The position numbers and the translations under genes were made by a program. This document shows positions 12,901 through 19,837 of a DNA stretch of 19,837 nucleotides, piece by piece. The stretch's first letter is position 1, and each line of letters starts with the position of its first letter. The stretch is taken from assembly GCA_002751075.1 (NCBI GenBank), contig NAOQ01000666.1, forward strand, positions 9,377 to 29,213, given 5' to 3'. The notes beneath the pieces were generated by a model. It did no database searches. It was not told where the DNA came from and was given only the letters and a program-made list of their open reading frames with translations. The DNA comes from Ichthyophonus hoferi. Taxonomy: Eukaryota > Opisthokonta > Ichthyosporea > Ichthyophonida > Ichthyophonidae.

Positions 12901-15900
12901 TATGTGTATATGCCGTGTCACTCTCCTGGCTGTCATGCACGATCACTTATAGGGGCATTAACTAAGTGATACTATACATATGTAGTTCTATACACATATC
13001 TGTAGGTATACCTCAACTGCAATAGATATATGCATTTGAATCATACTGCAGCCTAGAGTATATTATAGACATTGGTTATCTCAGAACAGGGTGGTTGTTA
13101 TGGGTCCTGATGCAATGACTTTGAGCCAATCATTGACAAGCATAATGGTGGTGGGATACAGGTTGGACGGGCCTAGGTGTGACTGTTGTAGCAGAGAGTC
13201 TAGTCTGCTATATGGTATTTTCTGAGCTTAGTAGTCGTTCTCCCGTTGACCCCGTTGACCCTAAACGGCTGGAAAAGTGGGCCGAGAGAGAGAGGATTCG
13301 AAAGGAGAATCCTAAAAAGGGTGGGTAACAATTTAAGTTGTGATTGGATTTGATGGACAGGAGGGATATTGATTGGCTAAACAGGATGTGTAATACTAGG
13401 TTGTCACCTTATCAGGATATACATACACTAAGCCTGATAACATGACTGTATTTTAAAATAGGGAGGCGATTGGATGTGCACGTGTTTAAAAGTGTGGCCT
13501 GATATATGTTCTTCTCCTCTAACGCCAATAGGATATAATCTATATGCTCTCATAGACATATGATGGATAGACGATTCTATTGGATACTCAACACATACCC
13601 ACTAATATGATTGGGCCACAGAGGTCAAAGACACTACAACAGTAAAGAGACTTCGGCTAGAAAACCAGCCTCTCTCTATCCGAGGTGTGTGTATTACTAT
13701 ATAGAAACATATACCTTATACCTTACAAAAAGAGAAGCCCCCAACAACGCATTGTGTCCAGTTTGCATAGTGTTAACATGTTTATTTTGGCATGATATGG
13801 ATTTATAGGGCTTGCAGAGCTGTCTCTTTCTACTCATTCTTACCCTTTCCTTGTGAGTCATGTACCCCTTAAGCACTGCACTGCTTGTTTCATTCTATCC
13901 TATATACAAACACCTTGTTATCTCCACATATTCTTCACCGCTGATGTCTAACCGGCCCCATATTATAATTCTTTTCTCTCTCATCTCTCTCTCTTCTTTA
14001 TTTTCTCTCCCTATCAGACCTGTTTACCGCGACCACAATCCAAGAGCCCACCTTCAAGGATGTTGCTATTATTTACCGACCTCTTGGGACTAGACATATT
14101 GTGATGAAGCACTTTCATAACATACCTATGGTTAGTTCTCCTCCTGCCTGGTTTTCTGTTTGTACATACATACTCTACCAAGTTAGATCCCTTTTTATAC
14201 CTATCATTGTATATTAGTATAATAATATAATAGTATAATAGTGCAACAGTACAATAGTATAATAGTATAATACATTATGGTATTCCTACAGTATGTATGG
14301 CTGTAGAACTCTGAGTATGTGCTATTGCTGTAAGAGTAATGGATCCATTGCCTGTATAGTCTTGCTATAGGGCTTATTCTATGGCCCACCAAGTACTACT
14401 TTATCTTTCTCTCCCTTCTCTATGCCCATGGATATTCCCTTGTACATGTAGATATCTAAATCTCCTATGTTTCCGTGTAGGCTGATTTGGAGGTAGTATA
14501 CCCGTTCAAAGTCCCGGCCCTGAACATGCTAGATCTCTTTATTCTGATTAGTACGATTATCGGTGGACTGGTGTCGTTGCTACTGGGACAATCCTTTGAT
14601 GAGGTAGGTGGATGTATGGCTAACATATACCATATGGTATATAACATATAACATGTAACATATACCTATACCATATAACATAATAATATATAGCATATAG
14701 CATGTAGCATATAACATGTAATATATACCTTATAGGTTACTAGAGGGTATAGGGAAGACAGTGCAGGCGCACGGCTATGTATCAAGTATTGCTTTATTAC
14801 CTGTTGTGTGGTTGGATGGATGCTAAGGGCACCTTACCCACTTGCCCATTCCTTATGGGTTACAGGAGGGGCTGTCAAATGATGTGATGTATGCGATTGC
14901 CCTAGGTATGTTAGCCCTGGCGGCCCAAGGATACACTGCACTACAGTGCAAGAAGGCAGTGTATAACAGTGTGCTGGTAGGACCCCCTCTATATATGAAA
15001 GCAATCCTGGTTATTTACACACGCTGAGCACTACATTTTTTATTTATAGTCAATACCATTATATTTATATATACAGTATGCACTAAATTATATATATATA
15101 TAGTAAGCATTACATTATCTATATAGTATGCACTACAGTATATATATAACATAGGCACTGTATTATTATCCTATACACCATCCCTTTTCACTCTATCTGA
15201 TAGCATGCTAATGTTGCCGACCTTTTCTTTTTATTCACTTATCTTAAGCTATCACTCTTTATCTTTATTTTTTAATTCATTAAACGCTCTCAGGCTCTTG
15301 CTTTGATCTTTTTAAGCCAATCTTTTTAAAGGATCCCTTTCCTCTTCTTTCCCTATTGGCCTAGGCTCCTTCTTCCATGTTCTAACCCAATGTCTATCTT
15401 TCTGATTATACCCGACTCATTCTTACCTTTTATTTCTCTTTCCCTATTGGCTATATTTTATTACTACGAAATATATATTACCAATGCTTAGTCTCATTAG
15501 TTTATGATTTCTTCTTCCGATAAATAAATTTGCATACACCCGATGTATACTTACATACACACCCACCCCCGACATACATATACCACCTACACCTACCCTT
15601 TCCTACAGACCAGTACGCTATACAAGGCCCAGCTCTCTAATAATGATACCATGGTTCTCCATCTTATGCATGACTGTGAGGAACAGGAGATTAACGAGGC
15701 GGTGAGTGTCGGTTGCTACCCATTTGGTATTGGTTGAAAACACCTTTCCTACCATCTCTTCCCTTTGTTATTGTTATTCTTATTGGTTTCTTGATCCATC
15801 CTATGCCTCCTCCTCCTCCCCACCTCGTGCCCAGTTCCTCTCACTTACTCTCTGACCTTTTGCCATATATTTGCTATTCCACCCTATCCCCCCTACCCAC

Positions 15901-17173
15901 CTATCCATTGTTTGGTCTTCATAATGCTGGCTGCCATCCTATAAATACTAACACAAATGTGGTTTAGTGCCTGGCCTTCTATATCATGCAGTCAGCCACT
16001 GACCCTACGGCGGGGATGACAGGTGAGTCTATTATCTATGTGTAGTTATGTACCTCTATACTCCCCTCTTGGCTTTATGCAACAACCTAGTTATAAATGG
16101 CCCAATCTAATGCCTCCTTTAATTTATAGCCAAGGATATTGATGCAGCAGCAGAGGCCTTTATAGCCGAGAAGTTTGGCGTAGACCTTGATTTTGATGTA
16201 GGTTCCCTGTTATTTGTTATCACTATATTGCGTTCTCTTTTATTCTCTTGTTATTTTCTCTTAAAACCTAGAAGCACTGTCTTTGTTAGTGGTTGTATAT
16301 CAAGAGCTATGTGTGCTTTTGCATACAGACATGCATATATATGTTATACTATATATTATACAATATATTATACTATATCGTACATTATATGCTGTAATAT
16401 ATCCTATATTATACTATATATTATACTATACCCTATACATATACTCTATCCTCACATATACCCTATTCAGGTTACTGGTGCTCTTGCCAAACTTAAACGT
16501 CTAAATATAGTGAAGGAGAGTGAGGGGGTGTATGTGGCTGAACCATTGGATAGTGTGATTGGTGTCTTGACCAATGAATGGGCCAACCTGGATATAGGTA
16601 CGTATGATGGTATATAGAATAGCATAGAACATAGTATATAATATAGTATATATGATAGTGTATAATAGTATATAGGATAGTATATAATAGTATATAAGGT
16701 AGTGTATAATAGTATATAATAATATATAATAATATATAAGATAGTATATAATCATATATCATCCTACCCTAACTACATTACCATATCCATATTCGTCCTT
16801 GGTTTAGACTTGGGCCAATAGCATACTATATATTGTAAATATAAACCAATGCACGCCTCTCCTTAGTCTTAAAACTTTATATACATTTTAATCAGTCTTG
16901 ATTAGGCGTTATAGTACAACGTAATGGATTCATTTTCATTCCTTGACTACTACTGGAAAGAATTACATTATACGCTGCCACTGACCAATGAGCGTCTCAT
17001 TTTATATTTTACTCATCTTCCTGTCCTTTCATAAAATATCATATCCTATTGGTCTATTAGTTTCATTGACTGACTGATTGGTCGCTTATTCCTTTTCACC
17101 AGGTGTCAAAGCTGCCGGCAAGGGGTCCGCGAATAGGAAGTCAATCATGTCTTCACCTTTCAACATGTTTTAA
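5665..17173 (+). CDS. DUF3754/TMEM143-like membrane protein, 20 coding exons, 683 residues
   Basis: Exons joined by hand: 5665-5835, 6823-6909, 7362-7442, 8294-8382, 8642-8725, 9627-9741, 10051-10216, 10887-10987, 11805-11870, 12143-12304, 12799-12878, 13232-13320, 14018-14130, 14481-14603, 14866-14976, 15609-15701, 15968-16022, 16130-16197, 16471-16597, 17103-17173. All introns are GT-AG, every phase matches, and the total is 2052 nt ending in TAA. The start is an ATG after AAAC. Family landmarks in order: SYISIPMGEM (about 104-113), NFGRFCRSIS (about 133-142), LLESYAYFDP (about 156-165), the signature IFHRGVGIDQ (about 259-268), FKDVAIIYRP (about 443-452), HFHNIPMADLEVVYP (about 462-476). 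Two membrane helices follow, about 485-504 and 516-532, then TSTLYKAQLSNND and a C-terminal helical region. Residues 1-57 are Ser/Thr/Arg-rich, and about 299-431 is a Pro/Glu/Gly-rich insertion. The biochemical role of the family is unknown; vertebrate TMEM143 is reported as mitochondrial. Least certain are the acceptors of exons 10 and 12 (13232 or 13235). Confidence 0.92.
7468..7562. repeat. CA and CATA microsatellites in intron 3
   Basis: A short (AC)n run leads into (AT)n and then imperfect tetranucleotide CATA units. It lies within the intron between exons 3 and 4 of the TMEM143-like gene. The rest of that intron, to 8293, shows no feature I can support. Confidence 0.8.
8410..8476. repeat. 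Mixed ACAT/AT microsatellite in intron 4
   Basis: Interleaved ACATAT, ACAC and (AT)n runs lie shortly after the exon 4 donor at 8383. Confidence 0.75.
8753..9181. repeat. Hexanucleotide CTATTA array of about 430 bp in intron 5
   Basis: Long imperfect tandem array of the hexamer TTACTA, with point variants such as TTACCA, TTGCTA and TTTCTA. It lies inside the 901-nt intron between exons 5 and 6. The plus strand is nearly free of G. Reading frames through it give only Thr-Ile or poly-Leu repeats and are not genes. Confidence 0.92.
9858..9993. repeat. CATA tetranucleotide array in intron 6
   Basis: A run of pure CATA units, then an imperfect tail with TACATAAA variants, in the intron between exons 6 and 7. 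A related ATCT/ACCT run sits at about 9568-9600, just upstream of exon 6. Confidence 0.85.
10257..10292. repeat. Short CATA array in intron 7
   Basis: About eight tandem CATA units, starting roughly 40 bases after the exon 7 donor at 10217. Confidence 0.85.
10607..10872. repeat. ACTACTAT-rich minisatellite in intron 7 with a perfect 67-bp duplication
   Basis: Simple units based on TACTACTATAC fill about 265 bp before the exon 8 acceptor. Bases 10607-10673 and 10674-10740 are identical 67-bp copies, followed by shorter diverged partial copies containing GCTAACAT. The array ends about 15 bases before exon 8. Confidence 0.88.
14213..14273. repeat. TAATAGTA-type array in intron 13
   Basis: Imperfect tandem units of TATAATAG between exons 13 and 14. 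Confidence 0.75.
14481..14976 (+). other. Membrane hairpin region of the TMEM143-like gene (exons 14-15)
   Basis: Exon 14 (14481-14603) starts with ADLEVVYPFKVPAL, the segment that precedes the membrane region in DUF3754 proteins. It continues into a hydrophobic stretch from LDLFILIS to LVSLLLG. Exon 15 (14866-14976) carries a second, shorter and Ala/Leu-rich helix, VMYAIALGMLALAAQGY, and then a basic QCKKAVYN tail. Two helices joined by about ten polar residues (QSFDEEGLSND) suggest a hairpin with both long soluble parts on the same side of the membrane. Which membrane cannot be read from the sequence. The phase-0 intron between the exons falls in the loop. Confidence 0.85.
14628..14734. repeat. 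CATATAA-type array in intron 14
   Basis: Imperfect units of about seven to eight bases (CATATAA, CATGTAA, CATATAG) between exons 14 and 15. Confidence 0.75.
15053..15150. repeat. AT-rich direct repeat of about 40-bp period in intron 15
   Basis: Three diverged copies of a block resembling AGTATGCACTACA, separated by (TA)n, lie after exon 15. The remainder of the intron to 15608 is pyrimidine-rich and includes two CCTATTGG motifs. Confidence 0.6.
16336..16450. repeat. TATACTATAT array in intron 18
   Basis: Imperfect tandem units of TATACTATATTA directly upstream of exon 19. The units are roughly the reverse complement of the array in the following intron. Confidence 0.75.
16603..16762. repeat. 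TATAATAGTA array in intron 19
   Basis: Imperfect tandem units of GTATATAATA directly downstream of exon 19. They are complementary in sense to the array at 16336-16450. Confidence 0.78.
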
Positions 17174-17558
17174 TTGTCTTAATGGATGGCCTTGGAATTA
17201 TAATTGTATTTTCAGTATGTGATGTTGTTTTCGTAAATACCGTAGCAATTATTCTAGCCATCCATATGCACACTAGGTGTTAACTGGCTAATCCTGGGAG
17301 AAAGAGTCGAATATAATGTCAACCCACCAATACAATATCATGACCCATCATATGGTATTCCTTCCTATTGGCTAACAATTGTATTCCCATCGATCAATTT
17401 AAATATCCAATGAATATTAAGCATTTTAGTGACCAATCCTGTATTGAGAGAGACTCATAATATAGCCATATATAGAATATACCCAGACGGTATGGAAGCA
17501 GTTGACGTCATAAGGCTAATCTTGTGCTAAAGTAAACATTTTGGATTGGGTTGATAAA

Positions 17559-17564
17559 ATTAAA
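17559..17564 (+). terminator. Candidate poly(A) signal (ATTAAA) for the TMEM143-like gene
   Basis: ATTAAA lies about 390 bases after the stop codon and is followed by a GT-rich stretch near 17576-17582. A canonical AATAAA also occurs at 17725-17730. Either could serve; the choice is a guess from motif and spacing. Confidence 0.25.
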
Positions 17565-18004
17565 GGTTTAGAGGGGTATGTTTATTGAACAGTACGAACA
17601 TTGGAAGTATCTTGTAAGGGGCCAGGCCTAGTGCCCAGTATATATATATATATATCAAAAAAAAAAAGAACACAAATGTATTTATATTGCTTTCAATTTA
17701 ATTTAGATTATTTAAAAGTGTCAGAATAAAATAGAAGAAGAAAAACAAGAAGATCAAGGCGGAAGTATAAAATGGGTCAGGAGGTAGCTATAATATTGTT
17801 ATGTCTTTGTTCTGCCCTCTACATCTCCAAAAGATAGTTGCATGGATACTATCGATACCACTAAAGCCACGCCTTGTTATAGTTACTAATAGTAACAGGG
17901 TTTACTGCATATTGATTGGGTGATGATATAAATATAAGGAGGTGAGTTATATAGTACCAATGAGTGCATGGGCAACTAATGAAACAGACATTATCCAATC
18001 ATGG

Positions 18005-18010
18005 TTTATT
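18005..18010 (-). terminator. Candidate poly(A) signal (AATAAA) for TIM14
   Basis: Plus-strand TTTATT reads AATAAA on the minus strand, about 425 bases past the TIM14 stop codon. No closer canonical signal was seen. Confidence 0.2.
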
Positions 18011-18434
18011 ACTAAGCAAATTATTAATGAAGTAATTAACTGCAACCCCGTCACAACTGCATCCAATTATAGCCATTAAAGGCAATTGTACCACCCCACC
18101 AGTAGTATCTTTTAGTATGTGGAATGTAATAAAATGGCCAATGACAATGCAAGTAATGGGTATGCCTATGACCTCATTATCTAATCAGGGCCGACCAGGT
18201 CTCTTCTTGATGCTTATTCGCTTATACACGTGCAGCCAACCAATATTGAACCAATAGGATGATAGGTAAACCAACCTTTAACTAGGTCTTAACCAATCAC
18301 CATCACCCCGATGAGTACGTACTAGGACACACCCAGACCAGTAAGGAGAGGATTGGTCCTAATAAATAGTTAAGATTACTGCACAAAGAGAACCATTAGT
18401 ATGGCCCGTTATAATCAGCATAGTAACCAGGACC

Positions 18435-19587
18435 CTAGGCCGACCTCTTCGTCCCCTCTAATATACCCTTTGCCTCATTGATCTTGGCTGCTAGGTAGGG
18501 AGACCCTCCCCTATCAGGGTGATTCAAGAGCATAATACGACGGTGAGCTTGCCTCACCCTCTTGATGTCAGATGCTGGGCTGCAGGCAGAGTCAGCTCAT
18601 GACCTCATTGATTAGATTCTATTGGGTGACATACCACCTCCTATGGTCATTAGATATCTATCTCTATATTGCCACTCATTGGATCATACCTTAGCGAATC
18701 CAAGACAACCTATGACAAGAGTGAAAAAATAGCCAATTTTCCAAAAGACTATTATCCAATGAAATAAAAGCACCTATCTCATGCTTGTACGTACCCACTA
18801 CGAGGCATAAATATACCTATATATGGTATAAGGGATAGACACCTACCTGATTCCTAGTACTAATCCCGCCTCTCTCCGGCTCATATTAGTCTCAAACCCT
18901 CCCTTGTAATAAGCCTTCATGCTCATATGGGGGGAGTTGATAAGATTGGTATAATGCTTAGCAACGGTAGGGCCCACCCTAGAAACATGCATTTGTATGA
19001 AAGAGGGGATATGCGGGCTTAGAAGGCTGGGCAAGGTAGTAATTTCTATATTGATAATATACAGGTATGTGTATACACACTACCCTTCTTCCTTTCCATA
19101 CACACAAGTCCATGTCCCTCACACACACACATTCCCTTACTGGGTCTTTCACTTGCCACTTACTCTCTACACCTATAGCATAGTATTAGTATTAGTACCC
19201 TACCCTGTAATATAGTAATATTATCAGTATCCTATAAGATAGTAATAGTAATAGTATCCTCACCGTTGGCATAGTGATAGCATTGCCTTCCCTCCGTAGG
19301 CCACTACCACCAATCCCATACCTGCTATTATCGCTGTAGTCTGTGTGGGCCGAATGGGTAGGTACCTTTATAGTACCCAAAGCAACCAATAATATATAAC
19401 AACAGGAAAGGTAATAAGGGGTTTGTGTATAGAATGATCATCATTAACCTTGATAATATACACACTGCATTATCTGACGTGTATTTTCGTAAGTATATGG
19501 TTGAAGTCTATGTGGCCTATCTTAATGAGTATGAAGGTATAGAGATAAAGCCAGGCTAAAACACTGACAGCCAATATGGCTTACCAT
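18435..19587 (-). CDS. DNAJC19: TIM14/Pam18 (DNAJC19-type) J-protein of the mitochondrial import motor, 118 residues
   Basis: Four coding exons on the minus strand: 19587-19585 (the ATG alone, followed by GTAAGC), 19340-19264, 18978-18847 and 18579-18435, ending in TAG. Phases are 0, 2 and 2 and the total is 357 nt. The product has an N-terminal membrane anchor (about residues 3-20, [16 protein letters not shown]), a linker, the TIM14 signature [21 protein letters not shown] (about 49-69, AYYKGG then [10 protein letters not shown]), the J-domain helix [16 protein letters not shown] and HPD at 91-93. It ends with [19 protein letters not shown]. Length matches human DNAJC19 (116). In the known system this protein sits in the inner membrane, pairs with TIM16 and stimulates matrix Hsp70 at the TIM23 channel. 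The J domain is degenerate at its front, as is normal for this family. The gene converges with the TMEM143-like gene. The start depends on the one-codon first exon; no other upstream ATG was found in frame. Confidence 0.95.
19178..19258. repeat. TAGTAT/TAATAG array in TIM14 intron 2
   Basis: Imperfect units of TAGTAT and AGTAAT lie directly downstream of the donor of TIM14 exon 2 on the minus strand. Confidence 0.7.
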
Positions 19588-19837
19588 TGTTGGTCCTTAG
19601 TTATACAGTTTAATCTGCCAGTAGATAAGCTACATTAAATTAATATTTGGGTTATAACTGGTGCTTCATAGGAAGGCGAGTAAGTGATACGTAATATAAT
19701 ATATAATATATAATATACAATATGTAATATAATATATAATATAAAATACACAAAATGTACTATACAATTAATCTACTATAATATACAGATGTAGTAACGT
19801 ACATTCTATTATATATCTTTTGTCGTGGAACGGGGGG
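19588..19837 (-). promoter_or_regulatory. Presumed promoter and 5' untranslated region of TIM14, with an AATATAT array
   Basis: Upstream side of the TIM14 ATG. An imperfect AATATAT array occupies about 19688-19746. No CCAAT or clear TATA element at a convincing distance is visible, so the promoter role rests on position. Confidence 0.3.

Larger units (their letters stand above)
17174..18434. other. Convergent spacer between the TMEM143-like and TIM14 genes
   Basis: No coding exon is supported. The spacer must contain both 3' ends. It holds many CCAAT/ATTGG pentamers, an (AT)n run followed by a poly(A) tract (about 17638-17668), and otherwise plain AT-rich sequence. Confidence 0.7.

Noticed and set aside
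16493-16762. Minus-strand Tyr/Ile/Leu-rich frames of 84-89 codons
   Set aside because: They are read-outs of the TATAATAGTA array and the antisense of exon 19.
17638-17668. (AT)n followed by a poly(A) tract in the convergent spacer, resembling the tail of a retroposed SINE
   Set aside because: No RNA polymerase III A or B box, body sequence or target duplication could be recognised upstream.

Overview
The window looks like nuclear DNA of an AT-rich, intron-dense eukaryote. Coding sequence is split into many small exons with GT-AG introns, exon reading phases chain together without a break, and introns and spacers are full of microsatellites. A short DNAJC19-type TIM14 gene and a TMEM143-type gene fit an animal or close relative best, perhaps an early-branching or other AT-rich invertebrate. 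The species cannot be fixed from the sequence alone. I recognise no transposon, virus-derived element, rRNA, tRNA or CRISPR array.

Layout. (1) About 1-1260, minus strand: part of an unrecognised gene. Two exons (1059-857 and 564-421) are well supported and encode an acidic Ser/Thr/Pro-containing segment; several very short flanking exons are tentative. (2) About 1285-5664: roughly 4.4 kb of AT-rich DNA with no gene I can support. (3) 5665-17173, plus strand: one gene of 20 coding exons that I assembled by hand. It gives a 683-residue protein of the DUF3754/TMEM143 family with a two-helix membrane hairpin. Its introns hold nearly all the tandem repeats. (4) 17174-18434: a spacer between two converging genes, rich in CCAAT/ATTGG motifs. 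(5) 18435-19587, minus strand: a complete four-exon gene for TIM14/Pam18 (DNAJC19), 118 residues, with a membrane anchor, the conserved YYxGGFE block and the HPD motif. (6) 19588-19837: its upstream region, with an AT-rich array.

TIM14 drives protein import at the mitochondrial inner membrane, and vertebrate TMEM143 is reported to be mitochondrial. The two complete genes are therefore converging neighbours with a possible shared organelle, but nothing here shows that they act together. The least expected signal is a dispersed motif, CCAATAGG and more loosely CCAAT. It recurs in both orientations through introns and spacer from about 11.3 to 18.3 kb, well above what base composition predicts.
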